This document shows positions 37,801 to 49,920 of a stretch of DNA of 64,000 nt, piece by piece; positions within the stretch are counted from its first letter, which is position 1, and every line of letters starts with the position of its first letter. A program made the position numbers and the translations under genes. The stretch spans positions 19,918,901 to 19,982,900 of the forward strand of contig OY987299.1 in the NCBI GenBank assembly GCA_963920635.1. Reading direction: 5' to 3'. The notes under the pieces were generated by a model, which saw nothing but the letters and a program-made list of their open reading frames with translations, was not told the DNA's origin and made no database searches. The DNA comes from Pseudeuparius sepicola. Lineage: Eukaryota; Arthropoda; Insecta; Coleoptera; Anthribidae.

Positions 37801-38035
37801 ATCAAATCCCTCGACCCAGCCTATGGTTTGTTGGAAGACGTACCATTAATTGTACACAGAAATATGTGTCTCCAACATGATGGAGCGCCACCACACTAAG
37901 TATTATCAACGTGTGCGACAGTTCCTTAACAATACATACCTTGCAAGATGGCTGGGTCGAGGGGGGAGTGTATACAGTGGCCACCACGTTCGCTAGATCT
38001 TAACCAAATAGATTTCTTTTTCTAAGCAGATTGAA
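37801..38035 (+). pseudogene. DDE transposase remnant (IS630/Tc1/mariner-like)
   Basis: Conceptual translation gives LEDVPL, then CLQHDGAPPH. After a frame change comes RVRQFLNNTYLARWLGRGG, and after another comes QWPPRSLDLNQIDFFF and a stop. These are the second catalytic Asp block (HDGAPxH), the GRGG linker and the third-acid block (PRSxDLNxxDFFF) of DDE_3-type transposases. The order and spacing match the copy at 62.9-64 kb. Two frameshifts and the loss of both ends make it a dead relic. It lies just left of an hAT MITE. Confidence 0.8.
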
Positions 38036-38103
38036 CGAACCTTAGGGCGAATTAAACATAGTTTCCTTCGTCGATGTAGACTATGCATAAGGATGGAAGC
38101 GGA

Positions 38104-38277
38104 CAGTGGCGTAACCGGGGGGGGGGGCTTTGGGGGCTGCCCCCCAAAGATCTGCCGCGTGGTATTTATTTCTAAATAAAATTTATTTTAAAACAATAGT
38201 TTTGCCGTAAATATTACAGAAGAATTTTTTTAAAATAATTAGCCCCCCCCCAACTTTACATTCTGGTTACGCCACTG
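38104..38277. mobile_element. hAT-like MITE, 174 bp
   Basis: The ends are CAGTGGCGTAACC and GGTTACGCCACTG, a 13-bp perfect inverted repeat, followed inward by G-runs and C-runs. Flanking octamers GAAGCGGA (38096-38103) and GAAGAGGG (38278-38285) match at six of eight bases, consistent with an aged 8-bp duplication. Confidence 0.85.
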
Positions 38278-38285
38278 GAAGAGGG

Positions 38286-38985
38286 ACATTTTGAGCATCT
38301 TTTATAAAAAAAAAATTTAACAAATAATTATGACATCTCATTAGTTTTGATAAGATTTTGCGGATAAATGTGACAAAGATATAGCTTAAAAGCACATTAA
38401 TTAGTACAACACCCTGTAATTTCCAAAAATATTGGCCTAACGAAACAAATATATCAATAGAAATTACTTCATTCTGATGAGTGGGTGGTTTTTCATTCTT
38501 CTGCCTTTCCTTGTCTATCAAAAATTTTCGGCGATTTTTCATGAAAACTTTAACTTAAATCAAAAAAATCAAAATTGCAATGAAATGGCGACAGATACGT
38601 AAAAAAAGTAACATTTTTTGTAATAAATGAAGTCGCCTATCTAAAAATGCATTCAAATTAAATTGTGGAAAGGGCCGTATTATTAAATTTTTTCTTGAAT
38701 TAATGGACCCTCCTCCCCCTAACTCCGTCACTGGTTTGTTTTGGGTCACGAAAATTTCCCAAACTATGCCAACTAACAGGACACTATTGTGTACTAGAAT
38801 TGTTTCAAATATCTCAAACGGTTACGAAGATATTGTAAAAAATCCAATTATTCTCCGAAACTTCAACGCCCTGTATCACGAAAACGGCAAAGAATTGGAT
38901 AACAACATATGGGGATTTTCTTGTTTCAAATGACGTCCCCTATCACCCATTTCTCTTTGGACCATGACTTACGGGACACCCTGAA
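38286..38985. repeat. Repeat tract ending in GGGACACCCTG
   Basis: It ends at about 38973-38983 with GGGACACCCTG, the right end of the CAGGGTGTCC class. The left end is not identified. Short frames carry no domain. Confidence 0.45.
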
Positions 38986-39825
38986 TATCAGTAAGTAGCG
39001 GCGACATGTAAGATACTCTGGGATATACAGGATTAGAGAATTTATTCAAATATCGAAAGTGGAAACTCTAACCTACAAAGTCAAGCCAAAAATTTCAACA
39101 ATTGAGGATGGATTGTTGTATACCTCTAACTGGGTTAGGTTAGGTCTCTAGTTATACAACTATGTTGTTAATACCTTGCACAACCCACAACCCAGCCCTG
39201 ATTACCTGGTCTTAGCTCGTATCTCCTGCAGAGGAATATCCCCGCCGCATAATCCCAGGTTGAATATTTTAATGTACATTATAATCTCATTAGTCTCCGT
39301 CAGTTTGTCGGCCGGTGCGCCCAGACCTGGAGCCTCCCGACATATTTTCTTCTGGGACCATTTGTTAAGTTAATTTCCGAGTTCCATTGTGTCAGAATCG
39401 GCCCCCGGCGTAACCTGGGACCTCCATTCTAATGCGTCCCACGCCCAAGTGTCGTAATTGTGGAAGTTGGGAGTTGGATGATTATATGTATCGACGAATC
39501 CTCGATGGGGGCACACGCCAAATATTGACATCCTCGTGGGAAAATACGTCAATTCCAAGAACCTCCACGTTCACTAGTTGACATGAATTTTTCAGGAAGA
39601 TTTGATCGTTATAGTTAGGCATGTTTTTTTTGGTCGTATAATAATTGCTAAGTAGAACCTGAAACGATAAGCCCCAGGCGCATATTTCACATTTCGGTTA
39701 GGTGACATCAACAAAGATACAAAGATACTTCCGCTGGTCAGTATTTTTAGTTGCATGCTGGGAAGCCAATGAAATCCCATTCAAAATCGGTGTTTCGGGT
39801 GTTTTTTGTTAATTAATTTTCAATA
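38986..39825. other. Unassigned stretch, GC-richer at 39180-39580
   Basis: The minus-strand frame 39558-39370 has a protein-like Trp-, His- and Asp-bearing composition but no domain I know. Decent splice sites are not obvious around it. Conserved non-coding DNA or a decayed exon are alternatives. Confidence 0.3.
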
Positions 39826-40441
39826 TACATGTATCCCAAATTCGACCCTCGCACTATTAGGATCTCGATAGCTAAAAGAGAAAGAAAGTCGGTTAAGTGG
39901 CGAAGGTTTTAGACAATTTTGTGGTCAATTTGATGAAGTTGAGAAACCAAGGCTAACTGCGAAAAAAAACTGAAATGTTCCATTTTCGATTTGTCAAATA
40001 TCTTATAAGACATGACTTTATTACATTACTAAGGCACTTTATTTGTCAAACCTTTTTAACGGTCATATATGAGTTTCTTAAAAAGGCTTTTAGTTTTCGA
40101 GATAAGGCGCATCTCTTGATTCTTATGGACTCAATTTTTTGTTTTTTAAAATCGACTTTTTAAAACAACTGATAGTACCAATCGTTACAAAGGTTGGATA
40201 AAAGTGCCGTAATAAAGTAAAATTCCTGTCCTTGCGTAACCATCGGTTTTTAAGATATTTAACAAAAACGAAAATTAAAATGTTTCTTAAAATGAACACA
40301 CTTAATAACCTTGGTTTCTCAACGGCATTAGATTGCCCATAAAATTGTCTCTCACTTTCCTCACTTAACCGACTTTCTATCTCTTGTAGTTACCGAGATA
40401 ATAATAGTGAGAGTCGAATTTGGAACGACACAGTGTATACA
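39826..40441. repeat. Foldback element, about 0.6 kb
   Basis: CCAAATTCGACCCTCGCACT near 39836 pairs with its inverse near 40414-40433. AGACAATTTTGTGGTCAAT and GAGAAACCAAGG pair with CCTTGGTTTCTC and ATAAAATTGTCT. The centre is near 40135. The right end reads CACTGTGT inverted and abuts the next element. Confidence 0.75.
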
Positions 40442-40442
40442 G

Positions 40443-40715
40443 GGTGAGTATTTTTGATGATTAGTATGGGCTTCGTTAGTTTTTGATTTTAGATAAAAAG
40501 TGTAAATACCAAAGTTGGAGAGAATTGGGTCCCCAATGCGGTTGTCATGTCCTACTTTCCATGACAGCTGCCATTTTCGAGATAAGACACAAACTTGTGT
40601 TTTTTTTTAAATGGAAACCATAGTTATACTTAGTATAATACCATTGAGTAAAGGAATAAATAGCAATGATAATACTCGATATGCTTATTTGGAAAAATAA
40701 CGGAAATAAATATGG
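40443..40715. repeat. Truncated copy of the 4137 palindrome family
   Basis: It begins TA|CAGGGTGAGTATTTTTGATG, then matches 4315-4560 with ATGCGGT, CATGTCCTACTTTCCATG and CAGCTGCCATTTTCGAGATA. There is a deletion near the start and no right arm. Confidence 0.75.
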
Positions 40716-41411
40716 ATACAGTAAATGCTTACAATAGCATTTGTATATTGTATAATATTATATGCTTCATCAGGATACAATAAAAATCAAAGTAACATAC
40801 AGAGTACAGTGTCTCACTTAAGAGTTAAACAACCCTATAACTTCTTTAATTTTTAACTGACCAGAACGGAATTTTTACCAAAGGTAGATGGCATTGTTGC
40901 CTACTTATTTCCAAAAAATTAGTTGCCTACTCCAAAGTCACCACCTGCGATGCCACATAAACGAGGCTAAAAATCCAAAAGTCATATTAGGCTTTTTTTT
41001 TCAAAAAAAAATTACTAGAAAAAGTTGTTCAGAATCGATTCAAAACCCTAAATCCAAAATTTTGTCAAAATCAAAAAAATATTAATTTTAAAAAATTAAA
41101 TTCCAAAAACAGCAATTTAATATAATTTTCTGTGTTTAGAAAAGTGTGCGCTGGAAGTTAGAAAAAATAATTATATGATTGTAAAAATAACGTAAATTAA
41201 TTGTATATGCGGGGTAAAAAGTTCAATAAGTATCAAACTGATTGTTAAAAAGTCAGAATTAATAAAAATGTCACACAATAATAAAAAAGGTAAAAGGTGT
41301 GAAAAAGAAGAGGGACCAATACATATATTAATTCAAACAGAGCTATAAAAATAGGAAAAGTCTAATATTTTATTAACATAATATATTAATTATAATTTTA
41401 ATTTTGAGTAG
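40716..41411 (-). mobile_element. Probable 3' region of the Penelope-like remnant
   Basis: AT-rich DNA follows the stop of the GIY-YIG remnant in its reading direction. It includes CTGATGAAGCATATAATATT (minus strand, near 40760-40779). The exact 3' end is not determinable. Confidence 0.35.
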
Positions 41412-41645
41412 TTAACTTATCGAATTAGGATCAGAATTAATAAAAATAGATTCTTTTACATGTCTTTTTGGTAACTTTGTTCCAGATTAAGGACTAATGG
41501 TTTAGTTAAATCAAAATTATGATCGGTTAAATTATGATCATTTGCTAAAGCTGTATGATTATTACTATGATTGCAATCTCTTTTATGATCATTCATACGA
41601 TTTTTTAAATAATTCTTAGCAAAATTGTTGTATTGATTTTTCTCT
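41412..41645 (-). pseudogene. Penelope-like GIY-YIG endonuclease remnant
   Basis: The minus-strand translation gives NYLKNRMNDHKRDCN, then NNHTALANDHNLTDHNFDL. After a stop and frame change, KESIFINSDPNSIS and a stop follow. This is the pattern of the C-terminal GIY-YIG endonuclease of Penelope-like elements: a basic LKxRLxxHKxx helix, a TALAxHxxxxxHxFDF segment and a final ExxxIxxxPNxxN tail. The catalytic GIY and YIG strands and the reverse transcriptase are missing. The element would be 5'-truncated in minus orientation, with its 3' UTR extending to about 40720. Confidence 0.65.
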
Positions 41646-41652
41646 GTGTAGT

Positions 41653-42160
41653 TCAGTGGCGCAGAAAATGATAGCGCGCCCTTAAAAGCGTCTGTCTATC
41701 TCGTCGCTTTTCAGTCAAACAGAGCTGCTTTTTGTTGGCCCTTACGCAATAGCGATGTACACAAAAAAATTTGTTTACGCGATAAAAGGCTGTAAATAGC
41801 CTAGAAATTATAATCGTGAAATACAAAACAAAAACTAAATTCCTTTGAAATTCGCTGTTTCTATTTTGCATTTACGTATAGTATAAAAATGGACTCACTT
41901 GGAACAGCATAAAAACGCATGGGCGGCGTTTGCTTTGTAAAACAAGACAGAGTCATAGGCGGCGCGCGGCCCTTAATAATATTATACAATGGACAAGTAT
42001 ACTTAGGAATGAAAAATAATTTTTTGCCTTGGAATTTGTAAAACATGTCTAGATAATCACGAAACCCAACCAACAGATTTTTTTTCCCATTAGTTTGCTC
42101 AAAAATTGAAAAAAACGGTCGCAAAAGTAGGGAATGTGACGTCACGATCCCTAATTTCAA
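41653..42160. other. hAT-like terminus and flanking stretch
   Basis: CAGTGGCGCAGAAAATG begins at 41653, immediately right of the Penelope remnant. GGCGGCGCGCGGCCC near 41958 may be related internal sequence. A 99-codon minus-strand frame (41861-42160) has no domain. Confidence 0.4.
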
Positions 42161-45100
42161 TAAGTACCTGCTATTTTCTTAGTACTTATTTCGTCTTTTT
42201 TTATATAACCAAGCATTTCCAGGCAAATTATTAGATTCAGTTTGTATGCGCCTGATGAGAAATAATCAAATTTCGTAGCGTTTCAATGAAATATTTGGAT
42301 TTTACTGATCCCATTCTGAACTTATTAGATGCCCCCTATAAAATATGACAGATGACATATTACTCAATGCTTTAAAGAAAATCGTCGGCAACGCCGCACT
42401 TTGCATATAACCTCACTTTCGCCGGCGGAACGCGGAAACAAAGGTTAATAACCTTAGTGAAAACTAAATAAATTCTATACTCAGTTTTAAAAGAATCTTG
42501 CTGTGAATACTTTATTTTTTCGGTTTATAATGAAGACAAGATTTGTTAAAGCTTGTCCTGATAACTTGCCTTGCATAGATTTTGATATGGTGTGTCAATT
42601 TTATCAATAAAAACGGGGAGCAAAACATGGAAAAATGAAGAGGTATGCTTGTTATTTGATTTGTATATTGTTTTAATATTGCTTAATGATGATGATATAG
42701 CTTAAATTCTGGTTTTAGGTAGACTAGAGAATAAATATTATGGTAACAATGTTATTGGAGACACGCAGAGGAAAGAACATAGCAATGAATGCATAATGCC
42801 CGGTTAAGGCAAAAATTACCCCCGAGCACAAAATTAATAAGAAAAATGTTAATGACACTGTGGTTAAAAATGAAGAAATTCAACTGAATAGTTGTGGAAG
42901 TAGGTATATTATGTTGTAATTACCCAACATAAGCAGATTAGTCCTAAATTATGCACATACCACGATGTACGAGGATCATACATCGTGGCACATACGTAGA
43001 TACAGCTTTTTGTGCTTCTATCTTTAGTTGCTAGTACAGTAAAGAAATATTTATTGTGTATATACCTATAGTTAAGATATGGGAGAGGGGGCGTGGGAGT
43101 GTCGCACACCCCAATGTTGAAATCGATTATCAAAACAAGAAATCATGCGTTTGTAAAAACGATCGTTGATATCTACATGTGAGAACCATGATTAAGAACT
43201 AATTTAAATAATCTAGTGCAAGTTCGACAGCAGAGTTTCATTCGATATCTAGTGCTTGACCGTCAATGACTAGTTTTTGCGGGTATTTTTTTCTTGTATG
43301 ATCTAATGAAGTATTTAAGTAATTAAGTCCGTAGTAGTACACTTTGTCGCATCCATTTTGATGCGGAAAGTTGTACTTTTCTGCACTAGTGACATTAACT
43401 TTGTCAACTAATAATAGAACTAAGTACGCTTGTAAAATTTTTGCAGGTAGGTACATATTAATGGAAAACTTATTTTAGATGAATGTAAGCAAGGTATTGT
43501 TTTTCTTTGCTGACTTCCTGGAAATAGCGAAGAATCATGGACAACATCAGTAGATTGTTATATTGGAAAAAGTCAACACAAGTGCAATAAAAAATATGAA
43601 AGTCTACCTTACAGGATAGTTGAGAAAGACATACCGACATACCTCAATAATTATTATACGTTGGAGTAGTATGAAGGAAGATTTTTGGCAAAAATCAAAA
43701 CGTATTACAAGGAGGGATTGTCTGACATGTTAAAAAACGAAAAATGCCCTGTATCTCCAAAACGAATCGAGATTTTGAGATTCAACTGCTTTCCATTGCC
43801 CTCAAAAATCGAGCACAGTACACCTACCTACTCTTTGTCCATCTCTTCGCAGAATAGAAGAAACCCCCCCCAAAAAAATCCAGTTTGTTACAATCTGTGC
43901 ATGCGACATGAAAACTGTATTATTTGATTTTGGAATATTTTCACTAAATTTAATAGATAACTTATTTGAGGTTTTGCCATAGAATGCAAAATAATGCTTT
44001 TTTTTTCTTGTAAATTAAAGAAATCTTAATTTTTTGCCGGCTGCTGCATTATATTTTTTTATTTTTAACTTCTATTAACCACAATCACAAATTATGCTTA
44101 TGAAAATTTATTTTCCAGAAAAAATATAGGTATAATATGTATAGTGAAAAAATTCTAAAGAATTATGTCATTTTTTATGAGGATGCTTCGGCAATCACAA
44201 TATAATTTACCTAAATGGGTCTAAAATAGTTCAAGCTATGACAATAAAGTTTTTCGACTGAAAACTTGGCTTTATTGCGTTTTACATGTTATATTTCTAA
44301 CATCACGAAGAACTGGCACCTTCTCCAATATTCTAGCGTTACATTTTTGAACCGATGCAAGTCTAACTACTTCTTGTAAGTAAGGGCTCATGAAATTAAA
44401 GTAATAAATTTTTTATATTCAGACCAGGTAAGTGCTTGACGTCTATAGGATTAACTTTTCTCAGTTTAGTTTATAACCAATCAATGCTGTTGATTAACAC
44501 TAGCACAGAATAAATAGGTGAAGCTATTTATTCTGTGACACTAGGTATTGAGGCTAAAATATCATCAGTTTCTTCAAACAACTAGCAGTCGGTGGAATAT
44601 ACTTGATAACAAGTAAAAAATCGTTTGGCAGAGCCACTAATCTAAAATCGTCAGCTAAAATGTTACACCTGGTTGGTTCTTTATTGTCTTTAATATATCA
44701 GCAAGTCTAGATATCTAATTTATGCAAGTTCAGTTAGGTACTTACGAATTGTGTCGTTTTATAGATAAAATCGACTTGTTTCCAATAAAAAAAAGTTTTG
44801 TAAACCAACCAGCATAGCGTCCGAATCATCAATACCAATACCTAGTGTTCCCAGCATTTTCCTCAGCAAAATAGAATGGTTCATTTCCGTCATGGATTAT
44901 TAGAATGAATGGTGAAAATAGTTCAAATCATAAAAAATAAAAGCTATATTTCGATTTGTGACGCCACAAAATAGGTTATGTTTATGTTTTCGCAGACTGA
45001 CAGCTTGGCATTGAGGTGCGGCGTTGCCAAACCTGGTGCCATGGCGGTAAATTTAGGGAAAAATAAAATCCAACAGGTAGTTACGTATATTGAACTTTAA

Positions 45101-45480
45101 AAATTAATTGCGGCAAAACGGGGGCGAAAAAAAAAATAAAAAAAAATACAGCAAGTATATCTCACCCAATACTATCCGATGAGCAAATAAAAAAAAGTGG
45201 TGTATTAGTCCATTTTTATTTAAATGCTCTAAAAAAGAATAAAATAAACTTTGAAACCATTCAAACCAAATCAAACCAATAATTTGGTTACACACAAAAC
45301 AACACCACAAAAAAATCTATACAAGAAACCAAAATCCGTAAAATAAAGCGCAATACTTGTTTCCGTGCACGGCACTGATTATACTGGCCTAACTGGCCCA
45401 CGTCGACACCTGCTCGGTGGATCTCTGAACCGCCGACCAAGCAAATCGCTCGCTTTCTTCTTGACTAGGTCGACGTCGAC
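42161..45480. other. Long unassigned AT-rich stretch
   Basis: No gene or transposon is recognised. A perfect 10-bp-arm hairpin, CCACGATGTA and TACATCGTGG, lies at 42960-42988. The open frames (for example 43238-43456 minus and 43685-43927 plus) show no known domain. Confidence 0.4.
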
Positions 45481-45608
45481 CGCATAAAAACCTTTGAATT
45501 TTATGCGGGTGATTTCTGCTGATAAGTCTGGTATTTTTGCCAGTAGCAGAGCGTGGTAAATACTATGAAATAGATCGCGGCGCTTATATCACTGTGTTCC
45601 AAGTGCCA
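45481..45608. repeat. Dispersed repeat, inverted copy of 24.8 kb
   Basis: Shares GGGTGATTTCTGCTGATAAG and ATCACTGTGTTCCAAGTG with 24761-24884 in opposite orientation. The homology stops at both sides without clear terminal repeats. Confidence 0.7.
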
Positions 45609-45788
45609 TACTTGGAATTTTATTAAAAGCGGTTTTAGGATCGATCTTGATTGGGAATTTGTGAACGCACCTGTTCTTACGCCCTCAATCCGTTTGCCAA
45701 AAACCCAAATATTTACGCGACCCGCGAGCCCGTAAATATCTGCGAGCCTTCGAGCCGCGTTAGGCCGCAACCTTAATTAAATACTCAC

Positions 45789-45944
45789 GGCGTACCGGGG
45801 GGGGAAACCCGCAGTCCCGCGATCGCCCCCTCGCCCGGCGGAATATATTCGGGCCCCCCCACGGGATCGATGGCCCCAATAATGGGCGGCGTTAGCGGCC
45901 CCTCGGGGCCACCAACTCCTCGCCCCCGCCGGTAAGTAACGTTC
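45789..45944 (-). CDS. Candidate internal host-gene exon, product unknown
   Basis: On the minus strand, a pyrimidine-rich tract followed by ACCTGTAG (AG at 45945-45946) forms a good splice acceptor. ACGCC|GTGAGT (GT at 45787-45788) forms a good donor. The 156 bp between them stay open in one frame and keep phase. The peptide is Gly- and Pro-rich, with PLTPPIIGAIDPVGGPEYIP near the middle. The segment is strikingly GC-rich against AT-rich flanks. I do not recognise the protein. The composition suggests a disordered linker. The complementary plus strand is also partly open and has a GTAAGT donor, so the strand is not certain. No partner exons were found. Confidence 0.35.
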
Positions 45945-45951
45945 CTACAGG

Positions 45952-47170
45952 TAACCGGGGAAAAGTTTGGGGGAGATTTATCTTGTCCATACGGGAAGGT
46001 GGGGAGTGCGGCAGCACCGATTTGTCTTATACATTGTCTGAGGCAATGTGGGAGAGCTCCAAGACCAGATGAGCCATCAAATAAACCGAACTAGCATACT
46101 GTAGCTGAGATGAAGTTCAAAATGTAGGGGGTAATTAACATTAGCACCCGAATCATTCGACGATCCTGTGCAATGTTGCTGAATGACCGCAGTTGCGCCC
46201 ATAGACGCATATAAAAAACAATAGGCGGATTTGTTTTCAATTTGTTATACGCCAACATCACTGCCAAATACTACGTTTGTATAATATATTTGTAATATAA
46301 CAATGTTGCCGTTGATACGCAACTAATAATCATGGTTCCTGTTACTAACCGGGACGTTTTGTATTGTACCGGATTTCAAAAATAACACTCCAAATTCTTT
46401 GCCTTTGTTGCAAAATTCACAAAAAATAAACTTGTCAGGCACTATCACTGACCATTAATAAATAATATTCTTCTGCTCTCAAACTTGCAGGAGAATCGCA
46501 GTCAAACCTTTCACTTGTGTGCCCCACTTGCTAGATACTGCTCAACGCATTTTTGCATAACAACAATGCTATTAACAAAAGAAGAAATTGATTGATATTG
46601 AAACATCAAATGAATTGATGAATGAATCATCAGATTTAAATAATTGGTTTTGCATAAAAGTAGTGACTATGAGGTTAAGAAAAAAACCATGTGGGATGTT
46701 GCCTCATAAGGCTTGCAAGTACATTTTTGAGAGAGTAATCAAAGCAGTATGAAAATTTGACACTTATAATGACACTGTAATTTTAATTTAAAAAAAATCA
46801 AAAAGATTATAAAATATGCGCATAAACTTGCAAGCATTCGTTGCAGCTCACCAGAGTGCCTGTTAGATACTGGACACCTCAGAAATATATGAAGGGCAAG
46901 GAAGATACATGGTCTCTATTTTTTTATTGGTAGTACCAAGGGAGAGTATCTCATAGGTGATGGTATTTGAATGGGGTAATTATTTCATGGCCTGCTACGA
47001 TTTTTTAAAGTAGCAAATTTTCAAGCAAAAGTAACTCTGAGAATGATTGTTTAAAATGATTCCAGTATCACAAAATGTTTCGCAAAGTTAGTACTATAAA
47101 AAATGGCAATGAAGAGGTCCTATAGAATACATGGAGACTAAATCAATAAAGCAACATCTGAGGGAATGAT
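45952..47170. other. Unassigned stretch
   Basis: No gene, terminal repeat or known domain. It may be intron or intergenic DNA. Confidence 0.35.
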
Positions 47171-47174
47171 ATAC

Positions 47175-47211
47175 GTATATAAGGTATGTAAGTAATTACA
47201 TACTTATATAC
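47175..47211. repeat. Short hairpin beside a TIR element
   Basis: GTATATAAGGTATGTA and TACATACTTATATAC form a 15-16-bp arm with a six-base loop, ending exactly at the left border of the 47211 element. Confidence 0.6.
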
Positions 47212-49099
47212 AGGGTTAACTATCACTTAGTACAAAAAATTTTACCACGTGCGCAGGGTGGCTTAAGAAAACATAGAAAAGTATTTTTAGATTTTTTTAC
47301 CATCTTTAAAAAAAAAAAGGGTAAAAACACCTATTTTCCCCGTAAATCTCCGCCTCTAATTACGTCAACCAATATGGCTTCGGAATGTACTATCAGCTAG
47401 AAGTGATGCTCCGCGATGTTGCCGTTATTTTAGAAAGGATGAAAATACCTTTTTACTCAAACAAATTTAAAAATACATAAATAACAATCGATTTGAATCT
47501 GTACAGCCGCAGCGCTGCTAGATTTAGGTACTCGAGGTTCGCCTGGATTCAGCTTACCTTAGTTTGATATTTGAAAACAGAAAACAGGATATGAATCCCG
47601 AGTCCCGAGCTCGGTCCCGAGGCTAGGTAATCCTGAATCTCTAGGCGTTTTTTGTTTTTGCATTTTCACATAGCGGCACCAAGGAATTACAAAACTACAT
47701 ACACATTTCTCGCCTCGCGAAACCACGAAAATTTCGTAGAGATGACGGACTGACAGACGTAAAAACTGGACACAAACGCACAAAACAGTAGAGGTTGGTG
47801 TGTTGCGTAATAATTACCCATATCGATGTCAATGTTAGATTAGTTGATTGCGTGTAAAAAAAAATAATTTTAATAAAACTTATTGAAAATCTATCTAAAC
47901 TAAATAAAAAGAATGTTGTGATTTCTTAATGCCGGCGTTATTGAACTGAACGCTTTGCAATACAAAGAATGTCGATGTGTATCGAATCGACGCATAGTTT
48001 TCTTCGACGTCGCATCTCTCGCATCTCTACGCCTCAGACTAGTTGCCGGTCTGGTTGCCTGCAACCTGCACGACAAGGCAGGGTAACGCGAACGCGTGAA
48101 TCATCGTATTTCGACCGATGCACGATACATTGTTTGTGTATCGTGAGCCGATGTTTACTTGACGTTTCCCTGCGTCCCTCTGAATTTTCGGCGATATTTT
48201 CCCGTATTTGTGTACTTTGGTGTGTTTTAAAGCTATTTTGCAATTAATTGAACGACAGGCTTTTTACTAGTGCACTATATAGGACCGCAACATTACAGGT
48301 TAGATGGGCTAAAATTAATTTAGTTTTGAAAGTAGGTACCTATATGAAATGGTGTTTTTAGGCATGCGACCAACATTTTTCGACTGAGGATATTGATGAA
48401 AAAAGAAGTACCTTAGGATTATGTACTTTGTGGAATCGACCAGGCAAACTTAACGGCTAAGTTGCGAAGCACCCTCGCTTGGTCAAAGTAATGTTTTTTG
48501 ATTGACCCGCTTATTTGGCCTGGCTCAGAATAAGTAGAAGAGAAGATCCTAAAGTAAAAATGCAAACATTTTCAATTTAATTAACAATGTGTGCTAGTGC
48601 AGTTGTGTTTTTTGGTTACCCTTCGGCGTTTTCCTGGCGGAGGGGATCCTCCTCCGTGGTCGTCAGGCTGAGTACCTCGCTTCAAACAAAAGGAATGGCG
48701 GAGGGAACTAAGAGGTCCCCAACAAATTTAGAAAATGTGAATATTCAATCCTGGAAATGTCAGTAAGGTAGGTAGGCGTTTCATAGGCATTCTACATGTT
48801 CCTTAGAAAGTAATCGTTTCCAACATGAAATCGAAATTTTGAGGTGAATCCTCGGATAAATTGGTGGACGTGGCAACGCTGCGCTATTTCACTACCTGTC
48901 ACTACCATTGACATAGGCAAAATTTTAAGACACGTCACGCGGGCGTTCATAGGCGGCGTTTTTTTGAGGGGTTTTATACAATTTGAAAAAAAAAAATTGT
49001 TTAGGCTGAAGACAAATGTTAGAAAATTTTTGAAAATTTATTTTGGCATTTTTCTTTATCTGCCATAAAATTTTTTGTACTAAGTGATAGTTAACCCTG
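47211..49099. mobile_element. TA-flanked TIR element, 1.89 kb
   Basis: The ends CAGGGTTAACTATCACTTAG (left) and CTAAGTGATAGTTAACCCTG (right) are perfect inverses, extending to TACAAAAAATTTTA. Both are flanked by TA. The interior is not palindromic and has no recognisable transposase. A CpG-rich stretch at 47950-48200 carries overlapping frames on both strands without a known domain and could be captured host or promoter-like DNA. Confidence 0.85.
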
Positions 49100-49920
49100 T
49101 ATACTTAATAAAATAAAATATTATTTTACTTGCAAGCCTATATATTATCCCTCATGGTTTTTTTCTTTACCACAGAGTCATTAGGTACTTTTATACAAAA
49201 CCAAGTTAAATCTGGTGATGACATTTTTGATTGCAACAAATAAAGGAACCCTAACTTAGACTATGCTGCCTGCACAGTTCACCCGAAAAATAAAACGAAA
49301 TACTTTATAACTTATAACACAGCTAAAAAACAGTTGAATTTCCTAGGTGCGAGCTTATCCGTTTACAAACTTCATTGATCTCATGTGCCCCACTTTCCAC
49401 CACACTCGAAGTGCTATTCCGCCAGTATGGAGCTAAAAACTTTAAATTGTTTTTCTCATGGCGGCCGCGATGTCACTGGCGGTGGGACGTGAGAGATTTT
49501 ACAATCTAGCCTTTCTTGTAATTTCTGAAAATGCGCTTTTTCACTTCCAGCGTCGCGCGGTTTGTCTGGTGCTATAAATTTTATTAACTGATGTCGCTTA
49601 GGGGCGTCTACGCGATGCCCGTAAATGTTTTATGTCCAGAATCTTCGCGGAGGACGTTAACTTTAAGTGTAATGTGGACAAGTTTTTTACATAAACTCGT
49701 TTAAACACGTTGAAGCTCGAAACACTTTAGTTTCGGAGTTTTAAACCAAACAACAAAAATAGGGAATACAATGCGTTAGTAAATAAATAAGTTCTTGAAA
49801 CAATGGGCCTTTATGTTACGCTATTTTTTTTATGAATCATGTTGAAAATAAAGGCTATAAACATATTGTTTTTCGATATTTTTTCGACCGGGAAAGGCGT
49901 GACATCATGCCCCTAAAACG
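49100..49920. other. Unassigned stretch, GC-richer at 49430-49680
   Basis: A locally GC-richer part includes TTTTTCACTTCCAG, a splice-acceptor-like motif, near 49536-49550. No open exon is convincing. Confidence 0.25.
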
